From Sphaerisporangium perillae (GTDB lineage Bacteria; Actinomycetota; Actinomycetes; Streptosporangiales; Streptosporangiaceae): a stretch of DNA of 64,000 nt. The notes beneath the pieces are model-generated. The model did no database searches. It was not told where the DNA came from and worked only from the letters and a program-made list of their open reading frames with translations. Below are positions 33,311-41,287 of the stretch, in pieces. The stretch spans positions 185,430 to 249,429 of the forward strand of contig NZ_JALLPO010000006.1 in NCBI RefSeq assembly GCF_023276435.1, written 5' to 3'. Positions within the stretch are counted from its first letter, which is position 1. Each line of letters opens with the position of its first letter. Position numbers and translations under genes: made by a program.

Positions 33311-34007
33311 ACATCGCAGGGCTGACCAGTCCTGTTTGGTAAGCGACGACGACCAGTTGCGCACGGTCGCGCGCACCCAGTTTCGCCATCGCACGGCTGA
33401 CATGGGTGCGCGCGGTGGCCGGGCTGAGAAACAACTCGGCGCCGATCTCGTGGTTGCTCAGGCCCTGCCCCACCAGGGCCAGCACTTCACGCTCGCGCTG
33501 AGTCAGCACCGCGAGCCGCTCTTCCGCAGCCCGGGCAGCAGTTCGTTGCGCGGTGAACTGGCCGATGAGGCGTCGGGTGATGCGCGGCGCGAGCAGCGCG
33601 TCTCCGGCGGCGATCACCCGGATGGCCTGCAGGAGCTCGGCCGGGCCGGCGTCTTTGAGCAGGAAGCCGCTGGCGCCGGCTTGCAATGCGTCGAAGACGT
33701 ACTCGTCGGTGTCGTAGGTGGTGAGGATGAGGACGCGGACCTGCTCCAACCCGTGCGTTTCGGCGATCTGGGCGGTGGCTTGAATCCCGTCCAGCTTTGG
33801 CATGCGGATGTCCATGAGGACGACGTTGGGGCGGGTGGCGCGGGCCCGTTCGACGGCTTCGGCGCCGTTGGTGGCTTCTCCCACCACCGTGATGTCGTCT
33901 TCGAGTTCGAGCAGGACCTTGAACCCGGATCGCACGAGACCCTCGTCGTCGGCGAGCAGCACCTTGATCGGAGCGTTGGTCAACGGTGAGGCGGCTGCCG
34001 CGTTCAT
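33309..34007 (-). CDS. NarL-family response regulator
   Basis: 232 residues. Receiver phospho-acceptor D66 (LMDIRMPKLDG), conserved T and K (LILTTYDTDE, GFLLKDAG), and a C-terminal LuxR HTH (LTQREREVLALVGQGLSNHEIGAEL). The ATG overlaps the kinase stop (ATGA, 34004-34007), so the two are made together. It lies on the inserted segment. The candidate target is the palindrome at 35342-35367. Confidence 0.92.
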   Translation of the reverse strand: MNAAAASPLTNAPIKVLLADDEGLVRSGFKVLLELEDDITVVGEATNGAEAVERARATRPNVVLMDIRMPKLDGIQATAQIAETHGLEQVRVLILTTYDTDEYVFDALQAGASGFLLKDAGPAELLQAIRVIAAGDALLAPRITRRLIGQFTAQRTAARAAEERLAVLTQREREVLALVGQGLSNHEIGAELFLSPATARTHVSRAMAKLGARDRAQLVVVAYQTGLVSPAM

Positions 34008-35257
34008 AGGCGCGACCCGGTCGGCGCGAGGGGCAGTCGTGCCTTGACTTCGAACCCGCCGCCTGGAATCGGCCCGGCGTCGAGTTCTCCGCCCAGCAGT
34101 TGACAGCGTTCGCGCATGCCGACGATCCCGCGGCCGGGCTTGGCCGAGCTGCCACTGCTGGTCGGATGCCGGGCCGGTAGGGGCGGGTCCGCGGAGTCAT
34201 GACCTGGGGCGGCGCGGCGGCCCTCATCGGTCACGCGGATCTCCAAGACGTCGATCCCGGGGTTCAGCACTACCGTCACCCGAGTCGGACCGACGTGGCG
34301 GACCACGTTGGTGATCGATTCCTGAACGATTCGGTAGGCGGCACTTCCCACCGCGCTGGGCAACGGGACCGCGGGCGAGGTCTCCTCAAGCTTGATGTCG
34401 AGTCCGGCCTCGCGCGCCTTGGCGGCCAGTTCGTCGATCTGTCCCAGCCCGGGGTACGGCGCCCGTCCGTCGTCGTCACCGTCGTCGTCACGGAGTACCC
34501 CGAGGATGGCCCGCATCTCCCGCAGCGCCCGGGAGCTGGTCTGCTCGATCGCTCGCAGCGCCTCGCGCGCCACTTCCGGCCGCTTGTCGAGCACGTGTGC
34601 GGTGACGCCGGACTGGACGTTGATGATCGCTATGGCGTGCGCGACGGTGTCGTGGACCTCGCGCGCGATCCGGAGCCGTTCGGCGTCGGCCCGTGCCCGC
34701 GCTTCCTCCTCGCGAGTCCGTTCAGCCAACTCGGCGCGCTCCTGAGCTTCGGCCGCGATGACCTGTCGGGACCGGACGGACTCGCCAAGGGCCGCGCTCA
34801 TGACCGACGCGCCGATCCGGAAGAACACCCAGCCGATGGCGGCGCGTGGCTCGATGTCGGCCGCGGCGACCAGCCAGCCGATGGCGAGCACCGAAGTGCC
34901 CACGCCGGCGATCACCAGCGACCGGCGCCCGTCTCCGTAGGCGGCGACGGTGTACAGGGCGATGAAGAGCGCGAGCCAGCCGGGCCCGTCCGGGAAGTCA
35001 AGGCCGAAGTACACCAAGCTGGCGAGCGCGGCGGTGACGAACACCGGCACCGGCCACCGGCGGCGGACGGCGACGACCACGCCACTCACGATCAGCAGGA
35101 CATATCCCAGGTTTCCGAGGTCGGTGAGCGGCCGCTGTACCACCTCGCCGACGTTACGGACGATCGTGCCCTGAACCTGCATCACGGTGATGAAGAGCGC
35201 GAGCAACACGTCCTGCGCCGGCACAGGCAGGCGCAACGACGCGGCGCGGTGTTCCAT
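34004..35257 (-). CDS. Sensor histidine kinase (HisKA_3 family)
   Basis: 417 residues. About five N-terminal membrane helices (residues 16-155), a coiled-coil-like acidic/basic stretch (165-195), phospho-acceptor H202 in REVHDTVAHAIA, and an HATPase with N-box AYRIVQESITNVVRHV and G2 GRGIVGMRER. Partner of the NarL regulator with which it overlaps by 4 bp. Starts opposite the DUF6223 gene, with the palindromic operator candidate between. Confidence 0.92.
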   Translation of the reverse strand: MEHRAASLRLPVPAQDVLLALFITVMQVQGTIVRNVGEVVQRPLTDLGNLGYVLLIVSGVVVAVRRRWPVPVFVTAALASLVYFGLDFPDGPGWLALFIALYTVAAYGDGRRSLVIAGVGTSVLAIGWLVAAADIEPRAAIGWVFFRIGASVMSAALGESVRSRQVIAAEAQERAELAERTREEEARARADAERLRIAREVHDTVAHAIAIINVQSGVTAHVLDKRPEVAREALRAIEQTSSRALREMRAILGVLRDDDGDDDGRAPYPGLGQIDELAAKAREAGLDIKLEETSPAVPLPSAVGSAAYRIVQESITNVVRHVGPTRVTVVLNPGIDVLEIRVTDEGRRAAPGHDSADPPLPARHPTSSGSSAKPGRGIVGMRERCQLLGGELDAGPIPGGGFEVKARLPLAPTGSRL

Positions 35258-35341
35258 GCCGCGATCCTACGGTTGCTGCCCGTGAGAACACTCCGCCCAG
35301 ACGCGCGACCGCCTACCACGACGAGCGTACCTAGGCACGAG

Positions 35342-35367
35342 GCGTCTACGCAGAACTGCGTAGACGC
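35342..35367. promoter_or_regulatory. 26-bp palindrome, candidate operator of the two-component system
   Basis: GCGTCTACGCA (35342-35352), 4-nt spacer, TGCGTAGACGC (35357-35367): 11 bp per arm, perfect. It lies 85 bp upstream of the kinase start and 164 bp upstream of the divergent DUF6223 gene. A LuxR-type regulator dimer binding here could control both directions (inference). Confidence 0.6.
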
Positions 35368-35431
35368 TGCCGTCCGCTGCCGGAGGCCGCGGCGGCCTCG
35401 ACGGCGCGATGATCGATTTCGTGAAACCCCT

Positions 35432-35530
35432 GCCAGGCGCTCGCTCGTCACCGGGACCTCGACCGGCATGGGCCGAGCCACCGCGCTGCACACGCTGCGG
35501 GCGCCCGTCATTCGACCGAAAGGATCCTCA
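35432..35530 (+). repeat. Duplicated leader, copy A (resembles an SDR N-terminus)
   Basis: The segment before copy A reads in one frame as SLVTGTSTGMGRATALHTL, the glycine motif of a short-chain dehydrogenase, but stops being SDR-like after about 20 residues. It matches the leader of copy B over most of its length, so it is a fossil carried with the duplicated unit. Confidence 0.6.
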
Positions 35531-35932
35531 ATGTCCATCCTGTTGGTGCTTGCCGCACAGGCGGCCTCGCCAGTCTGTACGACGTCGGCAGAATGCGCGG
35601 GCCAGGGTGTCGATACTTTCCTCGGGACCCCTGAGCGAATCTGGGCCAGTGTGGCCGCACTGGTGGCGCTGGGCGGCGTGGTCATCGGCTGGCTGGCGCT
35701 GCGCTCCGTCCGTCGTATCGGCAACGGCGGGAGGAGGGGAGCCATCGTGGCTGTGGTGGTGGGGCTGATCGGCGGGCTCAACGGCGTGGTGAAACTGGCT
35801 GTCGCCGACGGTGGTCTCGGCACCGGCAACGGAGTATTCGGGGCGGCCTTGGCCCTGGTGCTTGGGCTGGTCGGTGCGGTCCTCGGCGGGCTGGCTCTGG
35901 CCCGCTCCCGCCGCACCGAGCTGAGCGGCTGA
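35531..35932 (+). CDS. DUF6223-like small membrane protein, copy A
   Basis: 133 residues with an N-terminal hydrophobic segment, a loop, and three further helices (VAALVALGGVVIGWLAL, GAIVAVVVGLIGGLNGVV, GAALALVLGLVGAVLGGLALARSRR). Resembles DUF6223 proteins; function unknown. ATG at 35531. A paralogue with the same LALARSRRT end lies at 37042-37458, and the 100 bp upstream of both are similar. Likely controlled from the palindrome shared with the two-component genes. Confidence 0.75.
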   Translation: MSILLVLAAQAASPVCTTSAECAGQGVDTFLGTPERIWASVAALVALGGVVIGWLALRSVRRIGNGGRRGAIVAVVVGLIGGLNGVVKLAVADGGLGTGNGVFGAALALVLGLVGAVLGGLALARSRRTELSG

Positions 35933-36142
35933 CCACAGCGAATACAAGCGCACGATCGAGGCCCTGATGACCGTACACACCTCGATCATCGCACGGCGGC
36001 CACTTCTCGTGATCTTGTACATACAGGCAGATAGCTCTACATCAACAAGTGCGGCTGCCCTGCTAGTCCGACACCTACGTCAAGGCCGCGGTCCACGTCT
36101 GCCGATAGGTGAACGCCGCGGCCGCAACAGCAGGAGGCTGAC

Positions 36143-36850
36143 GTGTTACACCTGATCGGCGCGGGATTCCCGCGTACCGGAACCAGATCGATGAAGGCCG
36201 CGCTGGAAAGGCTGGGATTCGGTCCCTGCTACCACATGGCCGAAATCGGGAGCAATCCCGACCACGTCGACCGGTGGCTGCCCGCCGCCTGCGGCCTGCC
36301 GCTGGACTGGGACAGCGTGCTCGGCGGCTACCCATCCACCCAGGACTGGCCAGCCAGTTTCTTCTGGCGCGAGCAGGCGGAGGTCTACCCGGACGCGAAG
36401 GTCGTCCTGACCGTCCGCGATCCGCATCGCTGGTATGTCAGCATGCAGGCTCTAATCGCCACCCGCCGGGACGTGCCGCCGGATCTGCCTGAAGCGGGGG
36501 CCGCGGTACTTAGGACGATGGAGAGGCTCCGCCCGGTTCTCGATCTCATCGGAGAGTCCGCCTTCGGCGATACCTGGGACTTCCAGCGGGGCATGCCCGA
36601 CGAAGAGATCGCGGTAGCGGCGTTCCACCGTCACGTGGCCGTTGTCCAGGAGAGCCTGCCCGCGGATCGCCTCCTGGTGTTCGACGTCCGCGAGGGCTGG
36701 GAGCCGCTCTGCCGGTTCCTGGGTGTCGACGCTCCCGCCGGCGAGCCGTTCCCGCACCTCAACGACTCCGAGACCATGCAGCGCGCGCTGCAACAACTGT
36801 TGACCGATGGCAGCATCGACTCGGCTTTCATTTCCGGCACGCACGACTGA
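36143..36850 (+). CDS. Sulfotransferase family protein
   Basis: 235 residues. 5'-phosphosulfate loop GAGFPRTGTRSMKAALERLGF (7-27) and the 3'-phosphate motif VRDPHRWYVSM, as in the Sulfotransfer_4 group. It would transfer sulfate from PAPS to a hydroxyl or amine; the acceptor is unknown. GTG start with GGAGG six bases upstream. Lies between the two DUF6223 copies on the inserted segment. Confidence 0.85.
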   Translation: MLHLIGAGFPRTGTRSMKAALERLGFGPCYHMAEIGSNPDHVDRWLPAACGLPLDWDSVLGGYPSTQDWPASFFWREQAEVYPDAKVVLTVRDPHRWYVSMQALIATRRDVPPDLPEAGAAVLRTMERLRPVLDLIGESAFGDTWDFQRGMPDEEIAVAAFHRHVAVVQESLPADRLLVFDVREGWEPLCRFLGVDAPAGEPFPHLNDSETMQRALQQLLTDGSIDSAFISGTHD

Positions 36851-36942
36851 ACGGCATCATCGCGCCTTTCCACAGGACCGTCCTGCGGAGGGGCGCGGAG
36901 GTCGTCCTCGCCCCCTATCAATGCGATTCCGCGACACCCCTC

Positions 36943-37041
36943 CCAGGCGCTCGCGCTCGTCACCGGGACCTCGACCGGCATAAGCGATCCAGCGCGCTGC
37001 ACATGCTGCCGACGCCCGTCATTCGAACAGAAAGGTTCCTC
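36943..37041 (+). repeat. Duplicated leader, copy B
   Basis: Counterpart of the leader at 35432-35530. One frame reads ALVTGTSTGIS and then diverges. Shared blocks include GTCACCGGGACCTCGACCGG and CGCCCGTCATTCGA. Confidence 0.6.
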
Positions 37042-37458
37042 ATGTCCGTTCGTCACTTGCTAGCCACCGCCGCAGCGGCCCTGCTCGGAATTGTGGGGCT
37101 CGCCACACCGGCAGCCGCGCACGTTTTGACCCAGCCCGCCGGTGCTTACACCTTGACCGCCGGGCGCCTATGGTCCGCGGTGGCCGCGCTGCTGGGGCTG
37201 GCCGGCGTCGTCATCGGCGGGCTGGCTCTGGCCCGCTCCGCGGGTCGTATCGGCACCGGCACCGGGAGAAGGGGGGCCATCGTGGCGCTGGCGGCGGGGC
37301 TGGCCTGCACGGTCATCGGCGGTCTGGTCGTGGCCGCCGCCGAGGGTGGTCCCGGCGCCGGCTACGGAATAGTAGGGGGCTACGTGGGCCTGGTGGTCGG
37401 GCCGATCGCCATGGTCCTCGGTGGGCTGGCTCTGGCCCGCTCCCGCCGCACCGCCTAA
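37042..37458 (+). CDS. DUF6223-like small membrane protein, copy B
   Basis: 138 residues. Signal-like N-terminus (LLATAAAALLGIVGLATPAAA), then three membrane helices and the ending GGLALARSRRTA nearly shared with copy A. The upstream ~100 bp match those of copy A, including a CCCGTCATTCGA block and an AAAGG ribosome site before ATGTCC. This indicates a segmental duplication of leader plus gene followed by divergence of the N-terminal half. Confidence 0.75.
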   Translation: MSVRHLLATAAAALLGIVGLATPAAAHVLTQPAGAYTLTAGRLWSAVAALLGLAGVVIGGLALARSAGRIGTGTGRRGAIVALAAGLACTVIGGLVVAAAEGGPGAGYGIVGGYVGLVVGPIAMVLGGLALARSRRTA

Positions 37459-37508
37459 TGAAAGGCCGGAGATACGCTCGTTGGATCTTCCTCGATGGCT
37501 GAATCCAT

Positions 37509-38688
37509 TAGAGAGTTTTGAAGGTGGGAGTTACGTTACGTAGGTGTCGCCTGCTGGTTGCGTGACGGCTGTTCGTCGTGGGTCTATGCAGGAGGGATGA
37601 GGTATCCCGAGGGTGGCGGACTGACCGCTGCGGCGCGGGCCCGCCGGGAGCAGGTGCGGATGCAGGCGGCGGTCCGCTTCATCGAGGGCGCCACAGACGC
37701 GCAGGTGGCGGCCGAGTTTCGGGTCAGCCGGATGTCGGCCAACCGCTGGCACCGGGCCTTTGACGTCGGCGGCCGGGAGGCCCTGCTGTCCAAGGGGCCG
37801 GGTGGCGAGAAGTGCAAGCTGACCGAGGCGCAGCTGGAGGCGCTGCAGGCGGCGTTGGACGAAGGGCCGGCCGCGTACGGGTGGAGCGAGGATCAGTGCT
37901 GGACCCTGGCTCGGATCGCCGAGCTGGTCAGGGAGCTGTTCCGGGTGCCCTACACCTTGAGCGGACTGGACTATCTGCTGCACCGGCTGGGCTGGAGCTG
38001 GCAGGTACCCGCGCGGCGGGCGGCCGAGCGCGATGAGCAGGCGGTCGCCGCCTGGCGTGAGCATGCCTGGCCGGAGGGGAAAGGGCCGCGGCGAACCTGG
38101 ACGCCTGGCTCTGTTGGGAAGACGAGGCTGGTCAAGGCCTGAGACCACCGCGCGGGCGCAGCTGGGGACGGCGCGGGGTGACACCGGTGGTGACGGTGTC
38201 CGGCAGCGGTTCGGGCACGGTGATGATCGCCGGGCTGATCGCCACCAAGCCCGGCCATCTGCCTCGGCTGATCTACCGGCTCCCGGCTGCGGCGAGGTCG
38301 TAAGGGTGAACGCAAGTCGTTCTCCGAGGCCGATTACGCAGCTCTCCTGGATGCCGCACACCAGCAACTTCGCGGCCCGATCGTGCTGATCTGGGACAAC
38401 TTGAACACCCACATCAGCGCCGCCATGCGCCGGTTGGTCGAGCATCGTGCCTGGCTGACGCTCATCCAGTTGCCCTCCTACGCCCCGAGCTCAATCCGGT
38501 CGAGACCGTCTGGGCCCATCTGAAACGTTCCCTGGCCAATCTGGCTAAGAAGACCCTGAACGAACTCGCCCGGCTGATCAAGACCCGGCTGAAGAAGATG
38601 CAGTACCGCCCTCAGTTGATCAGCGGCTTCATCGCCAAGACCGGTCTCGACCTCAAACCCCCGTAACTTCAGCCTTTGATCCTCTCTA
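37509..38688 (+). mobile_element. IS630-family insertion sequence, degenerate
   Basis: Body 37511-38686 (1176 bp) is bounded by imperfect 25-bp inverted repeats: left 37511-37535 and right 38662-38686, both starting GAGAG and ending AGTTACG, with AAGG in the middle. It is flanked by TA dinucleotides (37509-37510, 38687-38688), the target duplication of this family. The transposase inside is broken by several frameshifts, so the copy is inactive unless supplied in trans. Confidence 0.85.
37597..38666 (+). pseudogene. IS630-type transposase, frameshifted
   Basis: The first part (ATG 37597 to about 38090) is the HTH/winged-helix region (AAVRFIEGATDAQVAAEFRVSR). The DDE domain continues in other frames: D in CWEDEAGQGLRPP, D in VLIWDNLNTH, E in LNPVETVW, ending GLDLKPP at TAA 38664-38666. 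Shifts occur near 38090, near 38290 (RRGRKGERKSF resumes) and near 38485 (one base missing in SYAPELNPVE). The first could be programmed, since IS630 elements sometimes use one; the others are decay. Confidence 0.85.
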
Positions 38689-38703
38689 GCCGTGCGCAGC
38701 GAC

Positions 38704-38777
38704 TTTCTGGACAGAGGTTTCTAGACGGTGTCGCGGCTGGTCAGTAGAGTGTCCAGAAAGGTTTACGTTTCTGGACA
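38704..38777. promoter_or_regulatory. Candidate res site / resolvase operator
   Basis: TTTCTGGACA (38704-38713) followed by TTTCTAGAC, then a perfect 10-bp inverted repeat TGTCCAGAAA (38750-38759) / TTTCTGGACA (38768-38777), all within 75 bp upstream of the resolvase ATG. Repeated half-sites next to a Tn3-type resolvase are the hallmark of res. Confidence 0.75.
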
Positions 38778-38795
38778 TCGCCGGGAGGATGGCTG

Positions 38796-39377
38796 ATGAC
38801 CATCTGGGCCTACGCACGAGTCTCGACGCGGGATCAGAACCCGCAGCTTCAGCTCGACGCCCTGGCGGCCAGCGGCTACGACGAACTGGTCATGGAAACG
38901 GAGTCGGGCAAGCGCGGCGTCGCGCGGCCGGCATGGGAGGCGCTCCTGGCGCTGCCCAAGGCGGGCGACACGCTGAAGTTCTGGAAGTCCGACCGGTGGG
39001 GCCGCTCAGCGGGACACGTGCTGACCACGGTCAACGAGCTGCGCGACCGCAGCATCACGGTGGTGTCGCTGACGGAGAACTTTGATCTGGCCACCAAAGA
39101 GGGCCGGTTCATGTTCGCGGTCCTGGCCGCGGCCGCGGAGTACGAGTTGGAGCTGCGCGCCGAGCGTCAGGCTGAGGGAATCGCCGCCGCCAGGCGCCGC
39201 GAGGCCACCGGTGCCATGCTGCCCGGCAAGAAGAAGACCGGCCGGCCGCGCGTCATCGGCCCCGCCGAGCTGGCCACACTACGCCGCCTGGTCCACGACG
39301 GTGTCTCGGTCACCGAGGCTGCCCGCACCCTCAAAATCGGCCGCTCCACCGCCTACGCAGTACTCGCGGCCCGCTGA
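38796..39377 (+). CDS. Serine resolvase of Tn3 type
   Basis: 193 residues. Catalytic S10 in AYARVSTRDQN, conserved resolvase core (KFWKSDRWGRS, ENFDLATKEGRFMFAVLAAAAEYELELRAERQAEG) and C-terminal HTH (VTEAARTLKIGRSTAYAVL). It would resolve cointegrates at the res-like repeats just upstream. GGGAGG precedes the ATG. It appears intact, unlike the transposase fragment at the other end of the insert. Confidence 0.92.
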   Translation: MTIWAYARVSTRDQNPQLQLDALAASGYDELVMETESGKRGVARPAWEALLALPKAGDTLKFWKSDRWGRSAGHVLTTVNELRDRSITVVSLTENFDLATKEGRFMFAVLAAAAEYELELRAERQAEGIAAARRREATGAMLPGKKKTGRPRVIGPAELATLRRLVHDGVSVTEAARTLKIGRSTAYAVLAAR

Positions 39378-39435
39378 CCAACAACTATCCCACCCGCATC
39401 CCACTTCTGCCCTGGGTTGGCCAGCAAGATCGTTC

Positions 39436-40198
39436 TCATCGATAACGGCTGTCCGCCAGTTCCTCAGCCCCGGACCAGTGCAGCCACCCCGGGAGCGCGG
39501 CCCGCCGTTCGCGCATCTCCTGACGCGTATCGCTCATCCGGTCGCGCAGGTCGAGGAACGTCTCCGCGAGATCGGGGCGGCGGGCGCGCAGTTCGCTCAC
39601 TTCGTCCTTGGTGTCCAGGGCCTGTCCGAGCAGCACACCCCGTCCCTGTTCGAGCAGCTCGACAGCCCGCTCGGCGTCCCCGGCCCGGACGGCGCAGGCG
39701 GCGGCGGAAGGGGCGAGCGAGGCGAACCTCGCCAGTTCCCGAAGCTGCGCGCTCTGGGCGTGATGGCGCGGCGCGAGCTGAGGGAGCAGCTCGATGGCCC
39801 GCTCGAACGCCTCCGCCGCCTGGTGCCACTCGCCACGCTCTCCTGACACGATCCCGAGCCGGGTGACCGCGGACATGCGCTGCTCCACGGGCGCGTCGGT
39901 CACCTCGGCCGCCGCGCGCGCCACGGCGGAGTACTCCTCCAGGTACGCCGGATCGCCGCTCTCGCGGAATCGCAGGTCGAGCGCCCGGGCGAAGTCGTTG
40001 AGCGCGCGCAGCCCGGGAGCGGACTCCGCGGCGCGCCGATAGCACGTGATCGCCTCATCGAGCGCGGACAGGTCCTTGGTGCGCTCGTACCGCGTGACCA
40101 GGACGTCGCCGAGCAGCCGCGCGCCACCGGCGCAACGGCGCAGCAGCCCGATCGACTCGTCCAGAGTGGCGAGCCTGCCGTCGTGGCGATGGAGCCTC
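39436..40198 (-). pseudogene. TPR N-terminal portion of the split TPR-CHAT gene
   Basis: Minus-strand frame with TPR-like helices: HDGRLATLDESIGLLRRC, TKDLSALDEAITCYRRAAES, GDPAYLEEYSAVARAAAEV, GEWHQAAEAFERAIELLPQLAPRH, then the linker typical of CHAT proteins (AVELLEQGRGVLLGQALDT) and WLHWSGAEELADSRYR ending at a stop made by the insertion. The 5' end is also lost: upstream of about 40198 the frame becomes unlike protein where a plus-strand gene begins. A small in-frame ATG/GTG start at 39924 exists but is internal to the domain. Confidence 0.72.
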
Positions 40199-40948
40199 GC
40201 GGGAGCCGGGCTGGCCGCGGAGGCGCTGGGCCGGGTCGCCGAATGGTGCTGGATGGGGTCCTGGGGCGGCCCGCCGGGCCGGGCGCTGACCGCATGGCGT
40301 CGCCGCCGCTGGACCCTGGCGGCCGACCGCTACCACGCAGCGCTCCAGGCGAAGGCGCGACTGCTTCTGTCCCCCGGCGCCGCCCTGGACGGCGGCGCGC
40401 TCGGCGGCACCGCGCGGGTCGGGGCCGGATCGAACGAGGCCGCGCCAGGCGACGGCGCGCCGCCCGTCCCCGGGCCCGGCACCGACGCCCTGAACGCCGC
40501 CCGCAACCGCATCGCGCTCGCCGAACCGCGCAGCCCCACCTGGATGGGCGACCGGATGCTCGCCGCGGGCATCCGGGTCCGCGCCCGGTACGACCTCGAT
40601 CTGGTCTCCGCCTGGCCCCGGCTGTGGCTGCTCGTGCCGGAAGAGGTGCGGGGCCGGATCACCTCGGCCCGGGACGATCTCGCCTCCGCCGCCCGGCTGG
40701 CCGGCTGGGGGGTGCTGTACCTGCTGCCGGCGCTGTGGTGGTGGCCCGCCGCGCTCATCGGCGCGGCGTGCATCGGCTCGGCCTGGTGGCTCGGACGGCA
40801 CCGCACGGGCCGGCTCGCCGATCTCGTCGAGGCCACCGCCGACGTGCACGGCCGGGACCTCGCCCGGTCGCTCGGCATCGACTGCCCGGCCGAGTTCACC
40901 CCGGCCATCGGGGAGTCCGTCACCCGCGTGCTCCGCAAGGGCAACTGA
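40199..40948 (+). pseudogene. 5'-truncated membrane protein gene
   Basis: The plus frame is protein-like from about 40199 (GAGLAAEALGRVAEWCWMGSW, YHAALQAKARLLLSPG, ARNRIALAEPRSPTWMGDRML, YDLDLVSAWPRLWLLVPEEVR), has two adjacent membrane segments near LAGWGVLYLLPALWWWPAALIGAACIGSAWWLG, and ends VTRVLRKGN at 40948. Upstream it runs straight into the antisense of the TPR remnant with no start codon, so both genes lost their N-termini at one deletion junction. Family not recognised by name. Confidence 0.6.
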
Positions 40949-40991
40949 CGTCACCCCGGCGCCCCGGCACCGGCGGTCCGCCGCCGAGCGT

Positions 40992-41192
40992 TCACCGCAC
41001 GATCCAGCCCATGGCGGCGAGCCGCTGGCGGGTGCGCTGGGTGTGGGGGTCCAGCAGTCCGAACAGCCGCCGGTACGCCATGTACAGCTCGGTCAGCAGC
41101 ACGAAGAGTTCGGACACGTCCTGGCATAACCGCTCGATCTCGTCGGGGAGTTCAGGCTCGGGCCCGGCGCCGCGCCGCTGTCGGCCGTCATG
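40992..41192 (-). CDS. Small helical protein, start uncertain or frameshifted
   Basis: The C-terminal part is clearly protein-like (ELPDEIERLCQDVSELFVLLT, ELYMAYRRLFGLLDPHTQRTR, RLAAMGWIVR). The natural ATG (41192, MTADSGAAPGP) is in another frame, and a one-base change near 41165 would join the two into about 66 residues. In the intact frame only a TTG further upstream could serve. Either a recent frameshift or an unusual start; function unknown. Confidence 0.4.
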   Translation of the reverse strand, partial: HDGRQRRGAGPEPELPDEIERLCQDVSELFVLLTELYMAYRRLFGLLDPHTQRTRQRLAAMGWIVR

Positions 41193-41287
41193 ACCCCAGA
41201 CTGCCAAACGAACGCTCCGGGCGGCGCTAACGCGCGATCTTCCTTCCGCTCCCCGGATACGAGGTGCGTTCCTCCCGGTCCGCCGGG

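Larger units (their letters stand above)
32451..39439. mobile_element. ~7.0-kb insertion splitting a TPR-CHAT gene
   Basis: Left boundary: the CHAT half begins R-Q-H-F-E-L at 32450. Right boundary: the TPR half ends S-R-Y-(CG) at 39440. Both halves are on the minus strand and join in frame if the DNA between is removed. The insert carries a truncated Tn3 transposase, a two-component system, DUF6223 A/B, a sulfotransferase, an IS630 copy and res-resolvase. No terminal inverted repeats or clean target duplication were found, so it is a rearranged Tn3-type island rather than an intact transposon. Confidence 0.6.

Noticed and set aside
37003..37041. Upstream ATG (MLPTPVIRTERFL) as start of DUF6223 copy B
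   Set aside because: The segment belongs to the duplicated leader; the ATG at 37042 has an AAAGG site and gives a clean signal-like N-terminus.
32451..39439. Terminal inverted repeats of an intact Tn3 transposon
   Set aside because: I compared both junctions and found no matching ends or 5-bp duplication; the transposase is truncated at the left junction.
31534..40948. Prophage or integrative conjugative element
   Set aside because: No integrase, phage structural, or transfer genes and no tRNA attachment site were seen.
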